Positions 54,325 through 64,000 of a stretch of DNA of 64,000 nucleotides are shown here, one piece after another. Under the pieces are notes generated by a model. That model did no database searches. It saw only the letters and a list, made by a program, of their open reading frames with translations, and was not told the DNA's origin. The DNA is from Sequoia sempervirens (lineage: Eukaryota > Streptophyta > Pinopsida > Cupressales > Cupressaceae): positions 23,842 through 87,841 of the forward strand of contig VDFB02344250.1 in assembly GCA_007258455.2 (NCBI GenBank). Reading direction: 5' to 3'. Positions within the stretch are counted from its first letter, which is position 1. Every line of letters begins with the position of its first letter. The position numbers and the translations under genes are program-made.

Positions 54325-54594
54325 CCAATTTCTCATTGGTTAGTATAGGGTAGGTTTAGTTGTTTTTTCTTTCCCTAAGTGTTGTTCCAACACATGTAAA
54401 TAGTCTATTTCAAATTTTCTTGTTTTCAATAAGTTTCCAAGTGTTCTGGTGAGTCTCAAGATGAGTTACAGCCATGTTCAAAGCTGCTCTTGATCTTTTA
54501 TGAGTTGTACCAATGACTCCATGCCCAATGCATAGGCCTAGGCTACTGGTCTTCATGTTTGGCAGGCAAACATCCAGCAAAGGTCGCCAGACAT
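54325..54594 (+). other. 3' untranslated region and LTR junction of LARD
   Basis: Noncoding. It contains TTTTCAATAAGTTTCC and the junction block GACTCCATGCCCAATG...GGCAGGCAAACATCCAGC...AAGGTCGCCA, shared with 14270-14346 of the gypsy element. No classic purine tract; AGCAAAGG is the best candidate. Confidence 0.65.
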
Positions 54595-57471
54595 GTTACC
54601 CATTTTTTTTCACCTATGGGCTCAATCGGGCAGGGTAACCCATGTTTCAAAGGTTCTCCTAGAACAAATGGAGGAACACTTGCATCAGATGCAGGAGAAA
54701 ATTATGTTTGTCTATTTTGGGCACGTGGATTAAATGTGGCTCCCAAGAGGGTTGAGCCTAGCATGCATATCTTCAGTTTGGGGGTGGGTTTTTCTTTTTG
54801 TGTTTTGCCTTGTCTTTTCCTCTTTCCTTTTGCTTCCTTCTTGTCTTTTCCTTGTTTCTGCCAGGGGCGGAACCATGTCAGAAATTGAACTTGGAACTTT
54901 TCCAAAAGTTTCAGTTCCTGGTTTCGTTCCGGTTCCGACCCCAGTTCCCCCTTTTCTTTCTTTTTTTCGGGCCTCTTCTTTGTTTCCATCGGAGGCGGAG
55001 TCGGACCGAGTCTTAACGTGGAACTTTTTTCCAAAGGTCCAGTTTCCTTTCTCGTTCTGGTTCCATGCTTGTATGCATTTCTTTCTCTTCTTTGACCTTG
55101 TGTTTTGACCGTGGGGTAGTTTTTCTCTTTCTTTTCTTCCTTGTCCTTTTTTCTCTCTCTCCTTGCCTTTGTCGGAGGCAGGTTTGGGTCGGGATCCTAA
55201 CCGAAACTTGATGAAAGTTTCAGTTTCAGGTTTGTTTCCACCCCGCCCCCGCTGTGTTTTGCTCGGGATCAGTTTTAGTTTTGATCCCGCCTTTCTTCCT
55301 TTGTGCGCCTTCTTTCTTTTCCCGGGCCTGGGAGCGGGATGGAACCCGAATTTGAAACTTTTCCAAAAGTTTTGGTTCCTGGTTTCGTTCCAATTCCGGC
55401 CCTACCCCACTCTTTCCTCTTTCCTTTTCTTTGTGGCTTGGGATCATAGGTGGTCCCTTCCTCCTTGGTTTCCCCTTATGTTTTTCTTCTTTTTCCTTTC
55501 TCCCTCATGTTTTGTCGGGAGCGAGATCAAGTCCAAATCCAAACTTGAAACTTGAAGAAAGTTTCAGGGGTGGACTTGGTCCCAATCCCAGTTCCGCCGG
55601 GATTCATCTGTCTCCGCTTTCTTCCCCGGTCCCGGTTCTGATTTTGTCTTGGCCTCGCCCCGCCAGTTTTTGAAAATCCTCAGTGCAAAGGTTGTTGTCT
55701 TCGGCGATCAAGAATGTCTTGCCAAAGGACGAAAGTCTCGCCCAAGGAAAGTCAAGTCGGCATGATGTCTCGGCGACAGGCAAGGGTTACGCCGACAGTG
55801 TTTCATCGGGGATTTCTCGGCATAAAGCTTACTCTTCGGCGAGAGGTCTCACCGACACCTAGGTGTCTTACCGAATGAAGGGAAGCTTGGGGGGAGAGAT
55901 TCAAACATTGTCGGGAGGTATTAGTGAGGACGAAAGTCTCGCCGAAAGGAAAGGATGGACCTCGATGTAGTTGTCTTCAGCAGGAGTCCTACTGACGCAA
56001 AAGAAGGGAGTTCGCCAAGACAAAATCAAGGCGACATAGGGTCACGGTGAATGGAAGGTGTCTCGGTGACTCAAGCAGATGTAGGCATGTCTGGAGGCAC
56101 TGAGTATGAAGTCTAGGCTGATAGGCCAGGGTCCCAACAAAAAGGGGAAGTCTACAAGAGGTCTCGACCACCCGAGGGTGCTATAGTGACAAGCGAGGCT
56201 CGACAAAGGTTTTTGCCTTCGGCAAGGTGTCTTGTCAAAGGAAAAAATTCACGCCGACTGGGCACTCCGAGGTAGGTAAAGGAGCTCGCTAAGAGGTCTT
56301 AGTGAAGACATACAGTCTCACCAAAAGTATGAAGGGCTCGGTAGACCAAAATGTGTTGGGGCAACATCAGCATGAGATCTGAAGCTCAATAAAGGCTCTT
56401 AGCGATAGCGCCATGTTATGTCATCGGTGAGACACTTTTAGTGTCTTGCCGAGATGCAATTCTTTTCAGAAAGGGCTTTGACTGCTTGCCGAGCTTGCGT
56501 GGAAAACGCTCGACCAACCATGAGGAGCTGAGACGAACCATGGTAGTCTGGTCAAAGCGTAGAATACCAACACGGGATGAATGCAACCCGAATCATGATG
56601 AACTTAGTAGCATTCAAGGTGTTTTGCCGAGGAGCTTCGCGAAGACATGAGGACACAAGAATGAATGCGGTGGTTGCAGAAAGATCAGAGGACTTCTTCG
56701 AGAATTTTTCTTCACCGACACTAACAACAGGGACATGCATGCTTCTGTATTTAATTCACCAAAAGATCTGAGGATAGATCTTTCTGATCTGATATTTTTG
56801 TAAGCCCTAAGGGGCCGACACATAGTCTGTATATAAGGCATTTTTTGCCTTTTTGTAAATAGTTCTGATTACACACTCTGAGGAGTTAGTGATTTTTAAT
56901 TAATCCTTTCTCAATCAATGTATGTTTTTCTGTAACTTAGCTAGAATCCTGAATACAACACAGAGTTTACCTTGGAAGCTTGTGTTCATGTTTGTATTGA
57001 TTCTCATTTCTGTATCTTTCTTTTGAACATGCAAGTCTTTAACTGTGTTTTATAATTTTGTATTCATATCTTAGAGTTGTGAAATCAATTTTTTCTTCCT
57101 GAGATGCGTATGTAGATCAAACCTGTTAGGACTAAAGTGTTAAATCTGAAAGAGGTTGTTATGAGAATAGCAATTAGGCTTTCATGTGTATGTTCTTCCT
57201 ATGTTCATTTCGTGATTTCTTATCAGTTTGGTGTATCACCCATTAATTATTTTCAATCCTTAAGTTCTTTTATCTCTTTTCTTCCCCTTTTTCCCCCTAA
57301 AATCTTTAGGCTTGAAGAGCAAAAAATAGATTTTTATTCAACAGGAACCGGCCTAGAATCTGGAGGTCTCATTTTCAGTATTGCATATCCCACATGTAGA
57401 ATTTGAGTCCCATGTTATGCTAGATTACTGAGCTTAAAAGTTTCAGGAGGGTGCAAATTTGGTGCATAACA
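54595..57471 (+). repeat. 3' LTR of LARD (2,877 bp)
   Basis: Partner of 48679-52081 without the solo LTR. It carries the same pyrimidine-rich modules, TCGCCGA cluster (about 55700-56480) and TATA box. The end GCATAACA is followed by the TSD GAAAC. Confidence 0.93.
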
Positions 57472-57476
57472 GAAAC

Positions 57477-58272
57477 CTCCCCCCCGAAAATAACAGATCC
57501 AAAGGAAGAGGTTCTTGCATGCAAATGTGATAGATCTTGTGCAATCTTCTTAACTAGAGGACCATGACTTTGAGCCCAAACAAGAAAAATATTATTCTTT
57601 GGACACCTTCAAAGTCCAAGGAGAATTGCCCGATCAAATATTTGAAGGATAAGGAGCTGCATCCAGTCATGCATGCAGCAAAATGTGAGGAAGGATTGCA
57701 AGATCTTTCCAATCAACCCATGCATCTACTAGAATAAGAAATTATGGAGAAGACTTCCATTTCAAAGAAAGGAGGAGCATCAAATTTCAAATATTTAGCC
57801 ATCTTCTTCTCATGGTTTTCCTCTTCTTTCAAAAAGTTGAATGCATGGATCCATCTTTTAAGAAAGGGATGTTATTTTCCACAATCAGTTAATGGTTTTG
57901 TGTAACCTATCTCTACATAAATAAGTAGATTAGGATAGAGAAGGTTTATTTTCTGCAAATAAGTGCTTTACACATGCTATGTCTTCTTCTTAAAAACTCA
58001 AAACATGCATTTCTCTATAAAAGTTGCTACTCCCAAGAGTTTTTGCAGATTTATTTTGGCATTTGAATACATTTTGGAACTCTCAGAACTGACCATGAAG
58101 AAAAGAAAACAAGCTCTAGATAGCTTCGGAGTAACTCTGAATATCTTTAGAAGTATCTCTAGTGCACCTCTTAGAAAATCTTCAGAGCAATTGCAATAAA
58201 AATGAAAAAACTGGCTCTCAAAGCTCTCTATGAGTTGCAGAAGGACCTGCAATATTTTAGGTGTGGGGGAGA
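57477..58272 (+). pseudogene. Interior of Athila-like element with a short ORF remnant
   Basis: About 800 bp from the LARD insertion to the right LTR. A 54-codon frame (57744-57905) ends LLRKGCYFPQSVNGFV and then stop. This is clearly similar to the end of the LARD ORF (LSRKGSNFTQPVNGFV and stop), 11 of 16 residues the same. An in-frame TAA lies just upstream (57735). The rest is not recognisable. The purine tract GGTGTGGGGGAGA at about 58260-58272 leads into the LTR at 58273. Confidence 0.6.
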
Positions 58273-59347
58273 TGATGAGACAAAAAAATTTCTCATCTAT
58301 TAGCTAAATTAGTGTTTTCTTCGGTCAAAGAGAAGCGGTGTGTTGTTTGAATGATGAGGAAAGTGAGGGATTTTCAACAATCAAGATTTCATCATATCTT
58401 GAAAATTATGATATGAGTTTTTGAGATTTTCAAATAGAAATTAGGAAACAAGAAGGCAGAAAAACTCATTAAATTTCACGAAAACCCAGTTTATGGTTTG
58501 AGAGAAAACTTCACCTGTCCATGCACCATATTTTTCTTCATTCGTTTGCTTTCATGCTTTGAAAATTCTGGAACTAAGTAGGATATAAGTGAAGGATAAG
58601 TATGATAGCATTTATGAAGAGGTTGAGCAGTTTGGGCTTCTATGAGTAGTTAAGGGACAATAGTTGCAAGCATTAAAGGAAATTGGAGTGACTTGAACAA
58701 AAGTTGAGAGAATATAGGGCAGTTGCAAATATATAGGGAGTTGTTCGACCTAGTTTATGGACAGTTGAGAGCATATAGGAGCAGATTTAAGATTTTTGAT
58801 GATAGAAGAGGTTAAGGAAGGAATTTTTCAGCTCTCTAACACCTTTTTTGAGCTTGTTTAGGGGCTACAAAATAGGCATATTTCTTTTGGACGACCAAAG
58901 GAGATTGACTTAGCAAGAGAAGAAAAGACTCATCTTTTTCCCCCCAACACATGTTCCTATCTTCTAGCAAGTTGTTGCACAACTATAAGACTCATCTTTC
59001 AAACCTTTATTTTGGGAAAGAGTTTCATGAAATAATATAGTTCAGTATTTTAGCAGTAGTAGTTGTTTGTAGTTTCATTTCTTGGCAGTCATTTCATTTA
59101 CAATTCTTTACATTTCCAGTATTTCCCTTTACAAGTTTCTTAGGATAAATTTGATTCTAGTATTTCATTTACAAGCTCTTAGATTAGATTTGATTCCAAC
59201 AATTTCTTTCATGCATTGCTTTTCAATTTTATTTGTAGAAAAATAATATCATGCAAATGATTTATTCTCTCTTTTGCATATCTCCATGCACACCGCCCTG
59301 GATTGACATATATAATTAAATGATGAGGACTACACCGATCCTTATCA
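58273..59347 (+). repeat. 3' LTR of Athila-like element, uninterrupted
   Basis: 1,075 bp, TGATGAGACAAAA to CCTTATCA. It serves as the empty-site reference for the inverted element's insertion in the left copy. Confidence 0.9.
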
Positions 59348-59517
59348 GCATGATGTGGGAAGTGGTGTGGCGTGGGCTTTCTTCTTAGCCTGTGATCTCC
59401 TTGTGTGGGGCAAAAGAGGTTTTGATTTGCAAGGGCATGGGTTTTTTCGGGGTCTCCTCGTGCTAGATAGTGACGGTGTTGCATGTGCCTAGTGATAAGG
59501 TGGCTCAGGATTCCATT

Positions 59518-60763
59518 ATGGCTGGTGTTGGTTCAGGGGTTTCTAACCCATTTTCTTCTGGCACGAAACATAGTGGAGCTCTAAAACTACAAAAAGTAAA
59601 TGGATGTTTGGTGAGGGCATAGGACCAGCCAATTTTAGTGATCTAGTCTGAATTGGTGGTAGAAGATGTTTGCTTATTTCACAAATCATGTGCTAATATG
59701 TAATTTTATGGGGATGAGGGTTTCTCTCCCTTTTCTTGAAACATGGATTCGTAAGACATGGAATATGGAGGGGGACTTTGATATTTTGATGGATGCAAAT
59801 ATTTTTTATGGTGGATTTCTCATGTATTTTTTTTATCAAAATAGGGCTTTTGAAGGTGGACCATATTTTTATAACTAGGTAGGTCTCTTCATTAAGCCAT
59901 GGCATGATAGTTTTAACTCAGCAGAGGAGTTACCCTCTAGGGTTCCAGTTTGGGTCTGTCTCCCTCGGCTGTCACTTGAGTGCTAGAGAAGTGACATACT
60001 ACAGTCGATTCCTCTGCTGATGGAAAAAACCATTGGTCTGTTCCAACAAACCTTGAATAAGAGGATCTTTTCTTATGCATGGGTTTGTGTTGAAATTGAT
60101 CTGAGTCACCCATTTCCAAATTCAATTGATATAACTCTTGGTTTGTGATCTTGGACTTAGCCATTAGATTATGAGATGTTACCTTTCAAGTGTCAGTTGT
60201 GTCATGAATATGGTCATCTACAACGAAGGTGTCCTTGTGCTTCTAGTGTTGCTAGCACAAGTACCGCTCCCTCTCAGTCCAACTCAAAATCAGACAAGGG
60301 TAAGGTTCCTATGCAGTGGAAGACAACTAAAACAAAAGGGTTTATTCTAGTGAAGTCCTATAATCGAGGAAGAGGTCAGAAGAGATCTCTGAAGGATAGG
60401 AAAGATGAGGAAACCCTCAATAGATTTGAGGTGTTGGAAGATTTAGTGCAAGAGGAAGGATTTCATGTGGATCTGCAGGTGAATGTTGGTTCTCTTATTG
60501 AGGTTGCTCCTAGGGATCAACCTGCGGGGGTCCCTAGTTCAATTCAGCTTGGTGAGCAAGGTTCTTAGATGGATACTGAGGTGTCTCCCCCGACCCCTAC
60601 TCAAAGTGCTTTAGGTTTGACAATGGAGGCTTCTAGTGGTTCCCCTAGTGTTGGTGGTGTTCTCTTTGAGGTGTGTGGTGCTCCTAAGTCTGGTAAACTT
60701 AAGTCTCCTTCCCCGCGCCCTGGGTTTGCTTCAAAAACCCCCTCCAAAAAATGGGGCTCTTGA
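59518..60763 (+). pseudogene. LINE ORF1: DUF4283-like domain plus CCHC zinc knuckle
   Basis: Starts at ATG 59518 (MAGVGSGVSNPFSSGT). A one-base frame change before 59666 shifts to the frame of the main domain. That part reads MEGDFDILMDANIFYGGFLM, then AFEGGPYFYN, GLFIKPWHDSFNSAEELPSR and VPVWVCLPRLSLEC (about 59766-59985). These are hallmark blocks of DUF4283 in plant LINE ORF1. The zinc knuckle CQLCHEYGHLQRRC is at 60191-60232. A basic, serine-rich tail follows to 60763. In-frame stops at 59876, about 59983, several near 60145-60165, and 60566. ORF1 proteins bind element RNA and act as chaperones. Confidence 0.85.
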
Positions 60764-60876
60764 GAAGCCTTCTAAGGTAGGTAGAAATATCAGGAAAAAG
60801 TCAAGTTAATAGGTGAGACTTTGGTGGATTCAGGTGCGGTGAAGATGATTGATGCTCACTTCTCCCAACCTCATTA

Positions 60877-63800
60877 ATGATAGCACTCTCTTGGAATGTG
60901 AGGGGTATGAATAACATCCCTCTAACAAAAGGCTATTTGGGATTTGATTCACATGCATTCTCCTGATGAGGTCATCCTTTAGGAAACTAAGTTATCTATG
61001 TATAGTATGTTGAGTGTGGGTACGAAGATTTGGGGTCGTGGAAAGTGTCAGTGGGCTGGAGCTCTTGGTATCTCAGGTGGGGTGGCTTGTATATGGGATC
61101 CACATAAAGTTAGTCCTCTTTGGTGGTTCTCTTGCAAGGGCTTCATTTCTTGTGTTACCTCCCATCTTGATTCTAGGAAGAGAGTTCTCTTTTCTAACAT
61201 GTATACTCCGAATGACTTTCAGGGTAAAGTTCTTCTATGGGGCTAGGTTAGATATGTGAGGCCATTGGACCCTTATCTTCCTTGGATTTTGGCTAGGGAT
61301 TTTAATGTTGTCTCTTCAATGGAGGAGAAGAGGGGTGGCAGCCTCATCTAGAACTGTCTTTGATGCTTTTGCAAGATAATATTTCTATCCTAAATTTGAT
61401 CGATATCAAGTTTGTTAATGGGGTCTTTACTTGGAATAATAGGAGATGTCGAGAGGCTACAATTTCAAAAAGGCTGGATAGGTTCCTAGTGTCCAGTTTT
61501 TGGATGGGTGACAGGTGGCTAACCAACTTCAAGATTCTGGATGGGAGGGGCTTTGATCATTGGTCGATCAAACTCTTAGTTGAGTTCTCCAAGCAATGTA
61601 TAAATCAATCTTTTATGTTTTAGCTCATGTGTCTCAAGGATGACTCTCTTCATGACTTGCTTCTTGGCTGGTGGTATCTTGGGAAGCCGACTTTTGGTAC
61701 TGCTATGTATTCTTTCTCCAAGAGGCTTCAATATGTGAAGTATATAGGTTGAAGCGTTGGAATCGACAACACTTTGGTAATGTGTTTCATGCTAAGTAGT
61801 TTGCTTAGGCTCATTTGGATTTGATTACTAGGTAGATTCATGACCAGGGCCTCATAAAGGAGCTTGGTTTGTTGGAAGTTGCAGTCTGGAAACAAAAGTC
61901 CCGAATTGAGTGGCTTCAGGCAGGTGACCTGAATACTTCTTTCTTCCATAATTTTGTTAAGGATAAAAGACAAGGTAATGTTATTTCCTCTCTTTTGTCG
62001 TTGACTGTGGAGACTTTATCTTCTTCTGTTTCTATTTTTGTTGAGTCAGTTCATTTCTTTTTTTCTTTATTCTTTGAGGACTCTCCTCTTGCGGAGATGG
62101 AAGGGGCTATGATTTTGAATTGTATACCGCTTTTGGTCACCAATGAAATGAATGATTCTCTGCTTAAGCCTATTTCCTTGTGAGAACTCAAGAATGTTGT
62201 GTTTTAGATGAAAAAAGGAAAATCTCATGGGCCTAATGGGTTTCCGTTTGAGTTCTTTCAGGAGTTTTGAGAGGTTATTAAGGTGGACCTTTTGGAGGTG
62301 GTTAAGGAATCTTTTATGAGTAAACAAATGCTAAAATAAATGAATGCTACCTTTCTTGCTCTCTTTCCCAAGAAAGATGGTGCTAATTCTTTGGATCTTT
62401 TTAGGCCAATTGCTTTATGTAATGTGGTGTATAAGATTATTACTAAATTGATTATGGAGTAGCTGAAGCCATGGTTAAGCAAGATCGTCTCTAAAGAGCA
62501 AGGGGGCTTTGTAGCTGGCATGCAGATTATGGATGGTGTAATCATTGTTGCTGAGACCATTCATTCTATGGCGAATTCTAATGAAAAATCTATGTTTATC
62601 AAGTTGGATATGGCTAAGGCTTATGATCATGTTAAATGGGCCTTCTTATTCAATATTTTGGGTACCTTTGGTTTTGCCAAGGATTGGATTGATTGGGTCA
62701 AGAGTTGTGTTACCTCTTCCTCCTTTTGATACTGATTAATGGTGAGCCTTCGGAGTTGTTTGGTGCTTCTAGGGGACTCAGACAAGGGGACTCTCTGTCC
62801 CCTTGTTTTATTACTTGTTGAGGGATTGGGGAGGCTTATCAGATCTTGGGTGGAGAGTGGCTTGATTCAAGGATGGAGTTGGGGAAATAATATTCTCCCT
62901 CAATCCACTCTTCAATTTGTTGATGATACGACTTTGATGGGCAGGGCCAAAGTTGAGGAGGCTATCAGTTAGCGCAGAGTTTTGGACTGCTATTTGGCTG
63001 CTTCTGGCCAACATATTAATGAGGGCAATTCTTTTATCTGCTTCTTTAATGCTCCTAAGGCTGTCCAAAGGAGAATTGTTGCATTCTTCAGTTCCAGATT
63101 GGCTCTCTCGCCTTTGTTTACCTTGGCATTCTGCTTGCGGTTCATTCACTTCCTAAGATGTTTTGGTAGGAGATTATTGATAATTTTCATAATCTGGTCA
63201 GTCATTGGACTTGTAGGTGGCTTTCTTCTACGGGTAGAGTGACACTTTTAAAGTCTATGGTTCAAGCTCTTCCTCTGTATAAATGTTTTGTTCTTTCGGC
63301 TCTTTCCATCTTTATTAAAGACTTTGAGCGGTTGTCTCGTCAGTTCCTTAGGTTTGGAAATCTTCTACTTAGGAAGTGGAGCTTGATTAAGTGGGATGTC
63401 ATTTGCAGACTGAAGCAGGAGGGTGGGTTGGGATTACGTAGGACTAATTTGAATGGGAAGGATTTAGCTGCTAAATTGTAATAGCATTGGTGTCTGCAAC
63501 AACATTAGTTGTGGGCTAGATCTTAACCTCAAAATATCTGGGAGGGGTTGAGAGTGTTGAGGTTGCCCGCTTTAGCTTGGAGGGAAAGGATTCTTTGATT
63601 TGGGGTACCCTCAAAAGAGGTGCCAATCTGGTGAAGTAGGGTTTTTTTTGGATTTGCAATGGTGGTTAGGATGTGCTCTTCTAGTCTAATTCTTGGGATG
63701 GGCACCCTCCTATTTTGTCTTCCCATCCTCATCTGTAGAATTTGGGTCAACTGTTTATGGATATTGGTTGGTGTCATGTGGTTGATTTCAAAACTCACTA

Positions 63801-64000
63801 GGCTCTGGGATAGGTCAATGTGTCCAGATGGAAGGATCCGATTTAGTGGCCTCTTAGTGGTGTGGATGAGGATTGACAGGAGCTTGATTTGTTATTATTT
63901 GATCGGGTTTGTAATTCTCTTCTTGGGAGAGGTGTGTTGGCTTGGGGGCTGGATCCTAAAGGTAAATTTTCTGTTGCCTCTGGCTATCAAGTTTTGGATA
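60877..64000 (+). pseudogene. LINE ORF2: endonuclease and reverse transcriptase (partial)
   Basis: ATG at 60877 opens MIALSWNVRGMNNI, the start of an L1 apurinic-type endonuclease. After a frame change, ETKLS, then ISGGVACIWDPHKVSPLWW and ARDFNVVSSMEEKRGG (to about 61340) continue it. RT motifs: GKSHGPNGFPFEFF (about 62217-62255), LFRPIALCNVVYKIITKL (about 62397-62450), EQGGFVAGMQIMDG (about 62498-62538), FIKLDMAKAYDHVKW (about 62597-62640) and the catalytic FVDDTTLMG (about 62919-62944, both D kept). The later part is in mixed frames. Many stops, and the 3' end lies outside the window. Confidence 0.9.

Larger units (their letters stand above)
48679..57471 (+). mobile_element. LARD-like non-autonomous LTR element with a lone unknown ORF
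   Basis: LTRs 48679-52081 and 54595-57471 start TGTTACCCATTTTT and end GCATAACA. The 5-bp TSD GAAAC is perfect (48674-48678 and 57472-57476). The primer site at 52086 and the 3' junction before 54595 closely match those of the gypsy element at 4124. The 2.5-kb interior has no gag, protease, RT or integrase, but one long acidic frame (52399-54324). The LTR length difference comes mostly from a solo LTR in the left copy (50794-51311). Likely mobilised by proteins of a relative of the 4124 element; this is inference from shared ends. Confidence 0.92.
43545..59347 (+). mobile_element. Athila-like non-autonomous LTR element, twice interrupted
   Basis: The right LTR is 58273-59347 (1,075 bp). The left LTR is 43545-44142 plus 48089-48564 (1,074 bp), split by an insertion. 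Both start TGATGAGA and end TTATCA. TTTTGGTGTCATTTCTGGGG follows the left LTR and resembles the Athila-type primer site. The purine run GGTGTGGGGGAGA precedes the right LTR. Without insertions the interior is only about 0.9 kb and contains no gag or pol. The flanks GTGTG (43540-43544) and GCATG (59348-59352) differ at two positions and are a possible decayed TSD. The interior is split by the LARD at 48679. Confidence 0.85.
59348..64000 (+). mobile_element. L1-type LINE, right part cut by the window end
   Basis: A GT-rich leader (59348-59517) is followed by ORF1 with a DUF4283-like domain and zinc knuckle, then ORF2 with endonuclease and RT in the plus orientation, the standard order of plant L1 elements. 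The element continues beyond 64000. Stops and frame changes are frequent, so it is an old copy. If 43260-43544 is its 5' end, the Athila-like element inserted into it. Confidence 0.9.

Noticed and set aside
1..64000. Any host protein-coding gene
   Set aside because: Every coding remnant I could assign belongs to a transposable element. The rest is short, stop-ridden or low-complexity.

Overview
This window looks like a stretch of a large, repeat-dominated land-plant nuclear genome. A gymnosperm is my first guess, but that is inference from style only. I find no host gene, no rRNA or intact tRNA gene, and nothing bacterial. Almost all of it is old, nested transposable elements in AT-rich DNA. 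Most coding remnants are broken by in-frame stops, usually TAG. Boundaries below were read by eye from long terminal repeats (LTRs), TG...CA ends, primer-binding sites (PBS), polypurine tracts (PPT) and target-site duplications (TSD).

Layout, left to right. (1) 1-1457: decayed AT-rich DNA with a faint minus-strand coiled-coil remnant. (2) 1463-3961: a non-autonomous Ty1/copia-type element with near-matching TSDs, a gag remnant and two tandem-repeat arrays where pol would be. (3) 4124-17904: a Ty3/gypsy element with 3.6-kb LTRs, gag, and one pol frame in which an extra RNase H lies upstream of RT. (4) 17905-37512: a damaged minus-strand gypsy element, here called the outer element. Its LTR abuts element 3, and it is split by a complete minus-strand Tat-like gypsy element at 21270-32648 (TSD GATAC). 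That inner element carries, antisense to pol, a multi-exon plant-mobile-domain pseudogene. A 154-bp CACTA-like MITE (TSD CCA) sits in the outer protease frame, and an acidic repeat ORF replaces gag. (5) 37513-43259: mostly featureless DNA with one candidate LTR, a 1.1-kb terminal-inverted-repeat element and a hairpin MITE. (6) 43545-59347: an Athila-like non-autonomous LTR element. Its 5' LTR contains an inverted-LTR element (44143-48083, TSD TAAAA). Its interior contains a LARD-like element (48679-57471, TSD GAAAC), whose own LTR contains a solo LTR (50794-51311, TSD AATGT). (7) 59348-64000: an L1-type LINE with ORF1 (DUF4283-like plus zinc knuckle) and ORF2 (endonuclease, RT), running off the window. 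GT-rich DNA at 43260-43544 may be its detached 5' end.

How they fit together. The gypsy element at 4124 and the LARD at 48679 share LTR starts, PBS and the 3' internal junction. The LARD has no recognisable gag or pol but holds a 642-codon acidic ORF I cannot assign, so it looks like a non-autonomous partner of that gypsy lineage. The nesting gives a relative order: LINE, then Athila-like element, then inverted-LTR element and LARD, then solo LTR; and outer gypsy element, then inner gypsy element and MITE. The best candidates for something undescribed are the LARD ORF, the inverted-LTR element with two outward 3' ends, the upstream RNase H, and the antisense plant-mobile-domain gene with its own TATA box.
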